Assembly: GCA_900316665.1 (NCBI GenBank)
Contig: ONDV01000008.1
Location: 1 to 42,486, forward strand
DNA: 42,486 nt
Origin: an uncultured Lachnospiraceae bacterium
Lineage (GTDB): Bacteria > Bacillota > Clostridia > Lachnospirales > Lachnospiraceae
Direction of reading: 5' to 3'
Under the pieces are notes generated by a model. It was given only the letters and a program-made list of their open reading frames with translations, ran no database searches and was not told the DNA's origin. This document shows, one piece after another, positions 34,075 through 42,482 of this stretch (positions within the stretch are counted from its first letter, which is position 1; each line of letters opens with the position of its first letter). The position numbers were made by a program, and so were the translations under genes.

Positions 34075-34863
34075 TTATCTTGAAACCGGCTTGTCGCCCG
34101 GCATGTCTTTAAGCTCATCAAATACAGCGTCATTAAGCACTCTTATATAAGTACCCTTCATGCCTGCCGATCTTGATTCTATAATGCCGGCGCTCTCAAA
34201 CTTTCTTAATGCATTTACTATTATAGATCTTGTAATGCCCACCTTGTCCGCTATCTTCGACGCGACAAGCACGCCTTCTTTACCATTAAGATCCGAGAGA
34301 ATATGCTTCATGGCTACTATCTCCGAAACAGACAGGGTGCTGATGGCCGACTTCACAAGCTGTACTTTTCTGTTCTCTTTCTCATTCTCCTCATTGAGAG
34401 ATCTCATCATTTCGAGTCCGACCACTGTAGCTCCATATTCCGAAAGAATAATGTCATCTATGTCATAATCAGATGTCTCTCTGTAGATAAAAAGCGTTCC
34501 CAGTCTTTCTCCCGTGATATGAATAGGCGTCACAAGAGCATGATAATGTTTCGAATCATCTTCCGTAAATCCGAGGGTAAGAAGAGACACATTCTCCTTT
34601 GTGGAAAGTATGCTTAAAAATCTCTCATTCAAATCGTCATCCACAAAATCCCCCACGGAATTCTTCAGAAGTTCCCTGATCGGATCCATATCAAGTCTCA
34701 GATTGATCCCCAGAACCTTTCCTTTTCGGCTGAGCACCATGGCATCAGAATCCAGTGTCTCTGACAATACGGCGCAAATATCGCTGAACACGAGTTTGGT
34801 GGAATGACTGTCATGCAGCAGTTTTTCGATCTTTCTGGTTTTGTCAAGTAACTCTACGCTCAT
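34075..34863 (-). CDS. codY: Global nutrient-sensing repressor CodY
   Basis: CodY senses branched-chain amino acids and GTP and represses stationary-phase genes. The 262-aa protein has an N-terminal GAF domain (about 1-155) and a C-terminal winged helix: VASKIADKVGITRSIIVNAL, then ESRSAGMKGTYIRVLN. The true start is the ATG at 34863, with AAGGAG 5 nt upstream. It overlaps the topA stop (ATGA), so topA and codY are translationally coupled. As in B. subtilis, codY lies directly upstream of flgB, and CodY is known there to repress the fla/che operon. Confidence 0.96.
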   Translation of the reverse strand: MSVELLDKTRKIEKLLHDSHSTKLVFSDICAVLSETLDSDAMVLSRKGKVLGINLRLDMDPIRELLKNSVGDFVDDDLNERFLSILSTKENVSLLTLGFTEDDSKHYHALVTPIHITGERLGTLFIYRETSDYDIDDIILSEYGATVVGLEMMRSLNEENEKENRKVQLVKSAISTLSVSEIVAMKHILSDLNGKEGVLVASKIADKVGITRSIIVNALRKFESAGIIESRSAGMKGTYIRVLNDAVFDELKDMPGDKPVSR

Positions 34864-36944
34864 TCTTGCTCCTTTTTGACATCTTTTTTGTCGATGTAGT
34901 ATCCGCATTCATTATCCGAGCATACGTATCTATTGCCACGGATCACCATATATTTACCGCATTTAGGGCATTTCATATCAACCGGCCGCTGCCAGCTCGT
35001 GAAATCGCATTTGGGATAATTCATACAGCCATAGAATACCCTGCCCTTGCCTGTCTTCCTGATGACAATATCATCACCGCATTTAGGGCATTTAACTCCG
35101 ATCTTCTCCAGGTACGGCTTTGTATTCTTACATTCCGGAAATCCCGGACAGGCAAGAAATCTTCCGTGGGGTCCGTATTTAATTACCATCCTTCGTCCGC
35201 AGTTTTCACAGATAACATCCGACACTTCATCAGCAATAGTGATCTTCTCAAGCGCCTTTTCCGCTTTTTTGACAGATTCGTCCAAATCAGGATAGAAGTT
35301 TCGCACTATGGATTTCCAGTCTACCGTTCCCTCTTCCACTCCATCGAGCAGACTCTCCATATTAGCAGTGAATTTCTCATTCACAATGGACGGAAAATAT
35401 TCAACCATTATTTTATTAACAGTGCTTCCGAGCTCTGTCATAAAGATGCTCTTGCCTTCTTTTGTAACATAATGTCTCTTCAAGAGAGTGGCGATCGTAG
35501 GAGCATATGTGCTCGGCCTTCCTATTCCAAGCTCTTCAAGCGTATGCACAAGGGAAGCTTCCGTAAAATGAGCGGGAGGCTGGGTGAAATGCTGTTTCTC
35601 TTCGAAATTTATGAAATTAAGAGTGTCTCCTTCTTCCAAAGAATAAAGGGCAGACTTCTTTTTGTTTTCATCTTCTTCCGTATCAGTATACACTAGCATG
35701 AACCCGTCTTCTATCCTTTTCGAAGCTGAAGATGTAAAAATAGAATTTCCGGCGCTTATCTTTGCTGATGTAGTCTCATATACGGCATTTGACATCTGGC
35801 TTGCCACAAATCTTTTCCAAATAAGCTGATACAGCCTGTACTGATCTCTTGAAAGCGAATCTTTGATTTCAGAAGGGATGTATCCTATGTCAGCCGGTCT
35901 TATAGCTTCATGAGCATCCTGTATTCTGGCTGAACCTGTCTGTTTCTTGGCGCTTCCTCCAAGATACTTCTCACCATAATTTTCCAGGATAAAGTCATGC
36001 GCCTTCTCTGACGCCTCAAAAGACACCCTGACAGAGTCTGTTCTCAAATAAGTAATAAGACCTATGGTACCATGACCTTTTACATCAACTCCCTCATACA
36101 GCTGCTGGGCAACTCTCATTGTCTTTGATGTGGAAAAATTGAGCGCCTTGAAAGCTTCCTGCTGCAGGGTACTGGTAGTAAACGGCAGCGGAGCCTTCTT
36201 TTCTCTTCTAGTCTTCTTTAGTGCCGATACAAAATATGAAGCTCCTGAAAGAGCGGATGTTATCTCGGATAGTCTGTCCTTTGAACCAATCTCTTCCTTC
36301 TTTTTGCCGTTTCCGAAGTAGGTTGCTTCTATCTCTCCTCCCTTTTCATTCTTAAGAAAAACGGAAAGAGTGAAATATTCCCTGGGGATAAAAGCTTCGA
36401 TTTCACTTTCCCTGTCAGCTATGATCCTAAGAGCCACCGACTGGACTCTGCCGGCAGAAAGACCTCTCCTCACTTTTGCCCAGAGAAGCGGCGATATCTC
36501 ATAACCGACAAGTCTGTCCAGAACACGTCTGGCCTGCTGGGCATTTACCAGATTCATATCTATGGCGCGGGGAGATTTGAAAGAATTCTTTACAGCGGTT
36601 TTTGTGATCTCATTAAATGTGATCCTCGCCACATCTCTTCCATCCAGATTAAGGGCAGTCATAAGATGCCAGGAAATAGCCTCTCCCTCACGGTCCGGGT
36701 CGGTTGCCAGAAAAATATGATCGGCTTTTTTTGCTTCTTTTCTCAACTCCTGAAGGAGGGTGCCTTTCCCTCTTATAGTAATATATCTGGGCTCGAAATC
36801 GTTATTTATATCTATGCCCAGCTGACTTTTTGGAAGGTCTCTCACATGCCCCTGAGAAGCGACGACCTGATAATTTTTGCCTAAAAATTTTTTGATAGTT
36901 TTAACCTTGGTAGGCGACTCCACTATCACAAGGTTCTTCGCCAT
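34860..36944 (-). CDS. topA: DNA topoisomerase I (TopA)
   Basis: TopA relaxes negative supercoils. The 694-aa protein has a Toprim domain (about 1-120, with FLATDPDREGEAISWH) and active-site Tyr299 in ITYLRTDSVR. Three C-terminal zinc-ribbon motifs follow: CENCGRR...CPGFPEC, CPKCGDD...CMNYPKC and CPKCGKY...CSDNEC. It is intact and of typical length. AAGGAG lies about 10 nt before the ATG, and a good promoter is at 36984-37012. It diverges from comM. Confidence 0.97.
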   Translation of the reverse strand: MAKNLVIVESPTKVKTIKKFLGKNYQVVASQGHVRDLPKSQLGIDINNDFEPRYITIRGKGTLLQELRKEAKKADHIFLATDPDREGEAISWHLMTALNLDGRDVARITFNEITKTAVKNSFKSPRAIDMNLVNAQQARRVLDRLVGYEISPLLWAKVRRGLSAGRVQSVALRIIADRESEIEAFIPREYFTLSVFLKNEKGGEIEATYFGNGKKKEEIGSKDRLSEITSALSGASYFVSALKKTRREKKAPLPFTTSTLQQEAFKALNFSTSKTMRVAQQLYEGVDVKGHGTIGLITYLRTDSVRVSFEASEKAHDFILENYGEKYLGGSAKKQTGSARIQDAHEAIRPADIGYIPSEIKDSLSRDQYRLYQLIWKRFVASQMSNAVYETTSAKISAGNSIFTSSASKRIEDGFMLVYTDTEEDENKKKSALYSLEEGDTLNFINFEEKQHFTQPPAHFTEASLVHTLEELGIGRPSTYAPTIATLLKRHYVTKEGKSIFMTELGSTVNKIMVEYFPSIVNEKFTANMESLLDGVEEGTVDWKSIVRNFYPDLDESVKKAEKALEKITIADEVSDVICENCGRRMVIKYGPHGRFLACPGFPECKNTKPYLEKIGVKCPKCGDDIVIRKTGKGRVFYGCMNYPKCDFTSWQRPVDMKCPKCGKYMVIRGNRYVCSDNECGYYIDKKDVKKEQE

Positions 36945-36983
36945 TTGATATTACTCCTTATTTTCATATAAATTACGGAGTTC

Positions 36984-37012
36984 AATATACACCATGATAT
37001 TTTGTATTTCAA
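36984..37012 (-). promoter_or_regulatory. Sigma-A-type promoter for topA-codY
   Basis: On the minus strand, TTGAAA (37012-37007), a 17-base spacer and TATATT (36989-36984) each match consensus at 5 of 6 positions. They lie 40 bp before the topA ATG. This is the best promoter in the window. Confidence 0.7.
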
Positions 37013-37036
37013 GAAATGTTTTCGGATTTTCGAAAT
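37005..37036. promoter_or_regulatory. Two ATTTC/GAAAT palindromes at the topA -35 region
   Basis: ATTTCAAGAAAT (37006-37017) and ATTTTCGAAAT (37026-37036) are small inverted repeats about 20 bp apart, the first overlapping the topA -35 box. The 15-mer at 37005-37019 matches the CodY consensus (AATTTTCWGAAAATT) at about 10 of 15 positions, which is weak. CodY autoregulation of topA-codY is possible; other repressors are equally likely. Confidence 0.3.
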
Positions 37037-37150
37037 AAGCAAACGTTTCTTTATAAATATTTAATAGAATTTATCAAGATTTTAGATTTGTCAGTCATTT
37101 CAGATGTTATCATTTTATTTATCATAAGTCTGTCAAAAGAGAGGTGTTAT

Positions 37151-38752
37151 ATGTACAGTTCCGTTGAAACAGCCGTAATACAAGGGATCGATGCCATCAG
37201 TGTTTTCTGTGAAGCTGATGTATCTGACGGCCTTCCCGTATTTGACATAGTGGGCTTTTTAAGTACAGAAGTGAGAGAATCAAGAGAGAGGGTCAGGACA
37301 GCCTTGAGAAATGCAGGTTTTCATCTTCCGCCGAAGAGGATCACGGTAAATATTTCTCCCGCGTCCATAAAGAAAACCGGCACAGGGTTCGACCTTCCCA
37401 TAGCATGCGCCATCCTGTCCGCCACCGGCGTCATTCCCGAAGACGCCCTGAACGGATATCTGATGTCCGGAGAGCTTTCTCTCGAAAGCGAGATCCTACC
37501 CGTAAGCGGCATACTTCCTGTAGCTCTGTCACTCACTTCAGAAAAGATTCTCGTTATTTCTGAAGGCAATTCAAAAGAAGCCTCGCTTGTGCCCGGAATA
37601 AGATATGTCTCTTTTTCCTCTCTGGGAGAGATAATTGAATTCTTTAATCTTCCTCCTGAAAGGCGAACTGAGAGAATAAAAATCAGTCCTGCCTCTGAGA
37701 CGTCTCTTTATACGGAAGATTACGATATTGACTTTAAGGAGATAAAAGGTCAGAAAGTCTTGAGGCGGGCGGCTGAAATTTCAGCTGCCGGCCATCATCA
37801 TCTGATCATCATCGGACCTCCGGGATCCGGAAAAACAATGGCAGCAAAAGCGATTCCATCTATCATGCCGCCCATGAAATCTCAGGAGAAAATCATGATT
37901 TCAAAGATCTGCTCTGTAGCAGGACTGATGCAGGGCGAGGATCATCTTATGGAAAAGAGACCTTTTATCAGTCCCCATCACTCCGTTTCTGTTGCAGGTC
38001 TGTCCGGAGGAGGCTCCCGTCCGGGTCCCGGGGCCATTAGTCTTGCGACTTCAGGAGTGCTGTTCTTAGATGAGCTGCCTGAATTTTCAAGAGAAGCTCT
38101 TGAGATCTTGAGAGAACCTCTTGAAGATAAAACGATCACTCTCACGAGATGCAAGGCAAATATTACATATCCTGCGGATTTTCTTATGATCTGCGCCATG
38201 AACCCCTGTCCCTGCGGATATTTCCCTGATCTTCGCCGCTGCCGCTGCACAGATAGTCAGATTCACAGATACCTGTCCAAGATATCTCAGCCCCTTCTTG
38301 ATCGAATTGATCTGGCAGTAGAAACCGGTCCAATAAATTTCGATGACCTTCTAAACAAAGATCAGGAAGAAAGCTCTATGGAAATAAGAGAAAGGGTAAT
38401 GAAAGCCTTTCGTATTCAGGAAGACCGGTTCAAGGGCACCGGTATCATATACAACAGCCAGATCCCTCCGCATCTTCTCGACAGATTCTGTAAAATCGGT
38501 CAAGAAGAAACATCATTTCTGAAAAGTGTTTTCAATGACTCTGCCGTCAGCGCCAGATCATATCACAGAATACTTAAAACAGCCAGAACCATCGCAGATC
38601 TGAACGGCCATGAAGATATCAAGGTACCGGAACTTATGGAAGCTGTATCTTTCAAAACGCCTGACAAGAAATACTGGGGCGATGACAGCAGATTTAAGCA
38701 CTTTAAAGAGAAAGGAAATATATGTCAGAGCAAAAGCATGAACTATGGCTGA
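37151..38752 (+). CDS. comM: Mg-chelatase-type AAA+ competence helicase ComM (YifB)
   Basis: ComM/YifB is an AAA+ protein. In naturally competent Gram-negative bacteria it promotes branch migration during recombination of incoming DNA. The 533-aa protein has an N-terminal Lon-like/ChlI domain (about 1-165), the Walker A motif GPPGSGKT (222-229) and SGVLFLDELPEFSREALEIL. The Cys motif CAMNPCPCGYF follows, then a C-terminal Mg-chelatase domain. ATG 37151 is preceded by AGAGAGGTG. In-frame codons back to 37016 lack a ribosome-binding site, and the sequence there does not match the family. It overlaps dprA by 31 nt. Confidence 0.94.
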   Translation: MYSSVETAVIQGIDAISVFCEADVSDGLPVFDIVGFLSTEVRESRERVRTALRNAGFHLPPKRITVNISPASIKKTGTGFDLPIACAILSATGVIPEDALNGYLMSGELSLESEILPVSGILPVALSLTSEKILVISEGNSKEASLVPGIRYVSFSSLGEIIEFFNLPPERRTERIKISPASETSLYTEDYDIDFKEIKGQKVLRRAAEISAAGHHHLIIIGPPGSGKTMAAKAIPSIMPPMKSQEKIMISKICSVAGLMQGEDHLMEKRPFISPHHSVSVAGLSGGGSRPGPGAISLATSGVLFLDELPEFSREALEILREPLEDKTITLTRCKANITYPADFLMICAMNPCPCGYFPDLRRCRCTDSQIHRYLSKISQPLLDRIDLAVETGPINFDDLLNKDQEESSMEIRERVMKAFRIQEDRFKGTGIIYNSQIPPHLLDRFCKIGQEETSFLKSVFNDSAVSARSYHRILKTARTIADLNGHEDIKVPELMEAVSFKTPDKKYWGDDSRFKHFKEKGNICQSKSMNYG

Positions 38753-39816
38753 ATTCGATCAAGGGACTTAGTATAATTAAAAAGACTAAACTTTGCGAAA
38801 AGGCTCATGGTGCAACAAATCTATACCATACAAGTGAAAAAGAGCTGAGATCATACGGATTCCTGAAGGATGCCGAAGTAGATGCAATAATAAAGGCAAA
38901 GGAAAGTTTGGATCCTGATTATTTATATTACGAACTTCATGAGAAAGATATCTCATTCGTCTCCATAGAAGATGAAAACTATCCGGAGAGACTGAAAAAT
39001 ATCTATGAAAAGCCCTACGGACTCTATTACACAGGGGCTCTGCCGAAAAAAAGCAGGCGGATGACAGCTCTGATCGGTGCCCGGCGCTGCAGTGCATACG
39101 GCAGCTCAGAAGCTTTTGAAATTGCATACATCCTGTCCAAAGCCGGAATCGGGATAATATCCGGTATGGCACGAGGAATAGATTCGGCATCACACAGAGG
39201 CTGTCTTGAAGCAGATGGATATACATGTGCTGTACTTGGATCAGGCATAGACGTATGCTATCCTCCGGAAAACAAAGAACTTTACGAACTCATCAAAAAT
39301 AAAGGCTGCATAATCTCGGAATTCCCTCCGGGCAGTCAGCCTGTTGCAAAGCATTTTCCTCTGAGAAACAGGATAATAAGCGGGCTTTCAGATTCTGTGA
39401 TAGTTGTGGAAGCAAGAGAAAAGTCAGGTTCACTCATTACAGCTGAATTGGCTTTGCAGCAGAACAGAGACGTATATGCGGTGCCGGGAAGAATAAATGA
39501 TCCGATGTCCTACGGCACCAACAAGCTGATAGAATGTGGAGCCGGAATAATTGTATCCACTTCAAGGCTTCTGGATAATATTACAAAAGATTCCGATATG
39601 CCGAAAATCGAATTAGACCTTGAGAAAAAACTTCCTTCACTTTCCCGGGAAGAGCAAATGATTTACGATCTCATTGACTACTACTCCACTAGCGCAGAAA
39701 CACTTATGACAGAGTCCGGTCTGGAATACGGACAACTCCTTCAGATCCTTTTTTCACTGTCAGAAGCAGGTCTCATCAAAAAGACCGGTCAGCTGAATTA
39801 TGTGAAGGCATATTAA
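38722..39816 (+). CDS. dprA: DNA-processing protein DprA
   Basis: DprA loads RecA on incoming single-stranded DNA during transformation. The 364-aa protein has an N-terminal helical domain. The Rossmann-fold core is at about 110-300 (LIGARRCSAYG, GIISGMARGIDSASHRGCLE, FPLRNRIISGLSD, GSLITAELALQQNRDVYAVP). A C-terminal winged helix is at about 305-360. AAAGGAAA lies about 6 nt upstream of the ATG. It follows comM with a 31-nt overlap. Its stop overlaps the convergent DUF5662 gene stop, leaving no room for a separate terminator. Confidence 0.96.
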   Translation: MSEQKHELWLNSIKGLSIIKKTKLCEKAHGATNLYHTSEKELRSYGFLKDAEVDAIIKAKESLDPDYLYYELHEKDISFVSIEDENYPERLKNIYEKPYGLYYTGALPKKSRRMTALIGARRCSAYGSSEAFEIAYILSKAGIGIISGMARGIDSASHRGCLEADGYTCAVLGSGIDVCYPPENKELYELIKNKGCIISEFPPGSQPVAKHFPLRNRIISGLSDSVIVVEAREKSGSLITAELALQQNRDVYAVPGRINDPMSYGTNKLIECGAGIIVSTSRLLDNITKDSDMPKIELDLEKKLPSLSREEQMIYDLIDYYSTSAETLMTESGLEYGQLLQILFSLSEAGLIKKTGQLNYVKAY

Positions 39817-40388
39817 TATCTGTCCTTCTCTTTTAGAACAGTTTTTCTTATGTATTTGAATGTCTCATCTTCGCCCTTCTCAGCATTCATTGTAAGAAGC
39901 TGTTCTAAGAGGGCGGCAGAATCCGGATGTAAAAGATAATGTGCCCTGCCCTTTTTATAATATTTAAGAGCGCTGTCATCTTTATATGCATCTCCCTGAT
40001 ATGTTCTGCAGGCGCTTAATCTGTCGCAGAACATCTCGACCACATACCGTTTCGGCATTTTCATTCCGGTAAGATGTCCCTTATCCTCCAGGGAATAATC
40101 TATCCAATATTCCAGATGATGTTTGTTTCTTCCCTTATGATGCAGCCATGCCGTTGAAAGACCTATGTCTTCACGCTGGGCATTATTGGGACTCCTGTAT
40201 CCCTGGAAATATCTGACTCCGACCCAGAATTCAGCAGGAGAAAATTTAGACATATCATGAAAAATTCCCTGCCGGTACAAACCTGCCTTGAAACAATATT
40301 TTCTGACAAGATTCTTATGATGTATGATAGTCTTTAAGTGTCCGCAGAACTTCTTCCATGTAATATTATATTCACTGCCATGAATCAT
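39813..40388 (-). CDS. DUF5662-type HD-like protein, function unknown
   Basis: The 191-aa protein shows a histidine-rich pattern typical of the DUF5662 family, which looks like an HD phosphohydrolase fold: IIHHKNLVRKYC, GIFHDMSKFSPAEFWVG (H44/D45), TAWLHHKGRNKHHLEYW and FCDRLSACRTY (Asp122). These His/Asp residues could bind a metal. The substrate is unknown. Its start overlaps the stop of the GH13-like gene by 4 nt, so the two form a unit. The family assignment is from memory of this pattern, not from a search. Confidence 0.72.
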   Translation of the reverse strand: MIHGSEYNITWKKFCGHLKTIIHHKNLVRKYCFKAGLYRQGIFHDMSKFSPAEFWVGVRYFQGYRSPNNAQREDIGLSTAWLHHKGRNKHHLEYWIDYSLEDKGHLTGMKMPKRYVVEMFCDRLSACRTYQGDAYKDDSALKYYKKGRAHYLLHPDSAALLEQLLTMNAEKGEDETFKYIRKTVLKEKDRY

Positions 40389-42256
40389 TTATTTTTCCCG
40401 CTTCTTTTATTAGTTCGTTTTTCTTCTATAACGCCGACAAGTATAGTCATGCTTCCTCCCGGAACTATGAGAAGGTCTTCATTTTCAAGACTGACAGGAG
40501 GGTCAAACCAGTCTGCTTTTAATGTATTGGAGACATAACGCCATGCTCTCCCTGCTCTTGCCTTTGGAAGCTGAAAACCTTCTTCATTGAAATAAAAGTT
40601 ATAGCATACAAAAACATCGTCATCTTCCATATCGGAATATGCTCCGCAATAAAGCATACCTATAGACTTCCTGTCGTCGGAAAGCCATACGGTCCAGGGT
40701 TCCCTGCCATGATAAGACAAATCCGGAAATCCGGTATGTTTATAATCAGTCATCTGCATAGGTCTGGTTCCATGAAGCACAGGATGAGACTTGCGGAAAT
40801 GAATAAGATTTTTGGCATAGGATTTCAAATCGGCAAACATCTTTTTTTTCGAAAAGCTTACCCATCCAATATCATTATCCTGACAATATGCATTGTTATT
40901 GCCAAACTGGGTATTTCCCGACAGATCTCCGGCCTGGACAAGAGGAATGCCCTGTCCCATAAAGAGCGCCCCAAGACTTGTCCGCATATGCTTAAGGCGT
41001 TCATTCATCACATTCTTGCTGTTTGTCGGTCCTTCCACGCCATAATTATGTGAATAATTGTAGTTAAGACCATCCCTGTTATCTTCACCGTTTGATTCAT
41101 TATGTTTCTCGCTGTATGAATAAGCGTCAAGCAGGGTAAAGCCATTTGAAGAAGCCGCGAAATTCACAAAACCGTACGACTCATTCTGTCTCTTCATCAT
41201 ATTCGCAAATTCCGTTATCGAACCGTCCATATGATTCTGAAGCTTTCTTAAAGGATAGAGGAAAGCGTCATTCTGAATAAAGAGATGTCTGAAATCAGGA
41301 GATTCCTTCATCAGAATATCTTCCGGAAAATAATCATAGAATATTCTCACATCAGAAAGGAAGGGATCCCCGGCGATCTGTTTAAGAGGAAGATTCTCTC
41401 CCAAGAGCCTGAACCCGTCAATGTGATATGTCTCCCGCCAGAATTTTATAACATTTAGAATCATCCTGTCAGAAGTATTCTCTGTAAATGAAAATTCCAT
41501 TATTATCTCAATATTTTTTTCATGGAGAAATCTGATCATCTCCTTCATCCTGATCTCCGGATCACTGCCTCCGAAATAAGATGCCTTAGGCGCGAAATAA
41601 TTACCGGTACCATAACCCCAGAAATTGATCCCGTATGGTTTCTGATACTCCTCGACAATTTTCCCTCCCGGCTGAACAGTACCATATGAATGATACTTTA
41701 GTTCCTCGAACTCATAGAGCGGCATGAACTCCACAGCATTAAAGCCAAGATCAATGATATTCTTAATTCTTGTGATAAATCCTTTGGAAGTCCCCTTTTT
41801 ATTTTCCGGCAGATGAGAATTCATTGTGAATCCTCTCATATGCAGCCGATATATGATAAGATCCTCCGATTTATTCTTAATGGGCTTGTCACCTCTCCAT
41901 GAAAAACGGGGATCAGAAAAGGCGCTGTAGATCCTGTAACTGTTTTTCTGTCTGTCGAAGTCCGCCCATTTCTCTCTTCCAATTATTTTTTTTGAATATG
42001 GATCGGCTTCAATGATACCGTCGTGTTCTATCCTGTAGCAAAGAGAATATGGATCGGGTATACGTACAGATACAGACATGACCTTGCCCCTTCTGTATTC
42101 TTCCGGAACATCGATCACATTTACAAGGCTTAAGTCACTTATATTATACAGATATATCCTGGCATCTTTCTCTGATACAAACGTGAATGTAACGTTACTG
42201 TTTTTGACAACACTTCCGGGAACCCTGTAATCGCCCTCTGAAGTTCTGTAATCCAT
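40385..42256 (-). CDS. GH13 GlgX-like protein with all catalytic residues substituted (probable pseudoenzyme)
   Basis: The 623-aa protein has a CBM48-like N-terminal domain (about 10-115), a (beta/alpha)8-like GH13 domain (about 130-490) and a beta C-terminal domain. It aligns well with glycogen-debranching GlgX, keeping GINFWGYG, KHNESNGEDNRDG and GNNNAYCQDN. Yet every catalytic motif is altered. Region I Asp/Asn/His become Glu254/Thr258/Glu259. The nucleophile Asp of GFRxD is Leu285 (GFRLL). The acid Glu is Asp308 (RIFYDYF). Region IV His-Asp are Ser370-Asn371 (ASSNGFTL). It should not hydrolyse alpha-glucans and may instead bind or sense glycogen. ATG 42256 has GAGGGG at 6 nt; an in-frame TTG at 42280 lies before that site. 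Confidence 0.88.
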   Translation of the reverse strand: MDYRTSEGDYRVPGSVVKNSNVTFTFVSEKDARIYLYNISDLSLVNVIDVPEEYRRGKVMSVSVRIPDPYSLCYRIEHDGIIEADPYSKKIIGREKWADFDRQKNSYRIYSAFSDPRFSWRGDKPIKNKSEDLIIYRLHMRGFTMNSHLPENKKGTSKGFITRIKNIIDLGFNAVEFMPLYEFEELKYHSYGTVQPGGKIVEEYQKPYGINFWGYGTGNYFAPKASYFGGSDPEIRMKEMIRFLHEKNIEIIMEFSFTENTSDRMILNVIKFWRETYHIDGFRLLGENLPLKQIAGDPFLSDVRIFYDYFPEDILMKESPDFRHLFIQNDAFLYPLRKLQNHMDGSITEFANMMKRQNESYGFVNFAASSNGFTLLDAYSYSEKHNESNGEDNRDGLNYNYSHNYGVEGPTNSKNVMNERLKHMRTSLGALFMGQGIPLVQAGDLSGNTQFGNNNAYCQDNDIGWVSFSKKKMFADLKSYAKNLIHFRKSHPVLHGTRPMQMTDYKHTGFPDLSYHGREPWTVWLSDDRKSIGMLYCGAYSDMEDDDVFVCYNFYFNEEGFQLPKARAGRAWRYVSNTLKADWFDPPVSLENEDLLIVPGGSMTILVGVIEEKRTNKRSGKNK

Positions 42257-42297
42257 AAGATTCCCCTCTTTCATGTCCAAAAATACGTACGAAATTA

Positions 42298-42306
42298 ATT
42301 ATAACA
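42298..42306 (-). promoter_or_regulatory. Extended -10 promoter for the GH13-like/DUF5662 unit
   Basis: On the minus strand, TGTTATAAT (42306-42298) is an extended -10 element with a perfect TATAAT, 41 bp before the chosen ATG. The -35 region (TAGAAT) is weak, which is typical for extended -10 promoters. Confidence 0.5.
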
Positions 42307-42364
42307 AATGATTGTTTCATATTCTATTTTATTTTTGAATGATTGAAGTATCCAAAGTTTTCAT

Positions 42365-42428
42365 CGCAAAGGATTCATTGAAGCCAAGAGATGCACAGAT
42401 GGTGGCGAACATTGTGTTTTTCGTCGTG
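42365..42428 (+). repeat. Right copy of the terminal inverted repeat
   Basis: This is the counterpart of bases 1-63 in the opposite orientation, 58/60 identical over 42369-42428. The sequence after it (42429-42486) is more GC-rich and structured, and is probably more of the same element. On the left that part is cut off by the window edge. It lies upstream of the GH13-like gene promoter. No transposase gene or target-site duplication is visible. Confidence 0.9.
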
Positions 42429-42457
42429 AGCGAGCACGCTAGCTGCGGCTCGGAAAC

Positions 42458-42482
42458 TGTAACAGCACGAAGTGGTGTTACA
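42458..42482 (+). other. Hairpin at the right end of the window
   Basis: TGTAACAGCAC and GTGGTGTTACA pair over 11 positions with one mismatch around a GAA loop. Just before it, CGAGC (42431-42435) and GCTCG (42448-42452) can also pair. Two adjacent hairpins next to the repeat suggest a structured repeated element, not a gene. Confidence 0.55.

Noticed and set aside
34866..35696. A 276-codon open frame on the plus strand opposite topA
   Set aside because: It lies fully inside the well-conserved, intact topA gene on the other strand, has no ribosome-binding site and no recognisable domain.
37016..37150. A 45-codon N-terminal extension of ComM
   Set aside because: The family's start pattern begins at MYSSVETAVIQG (37151), which has a good AGAGAGGTG site; the extension has none and overlaps the promoter region.
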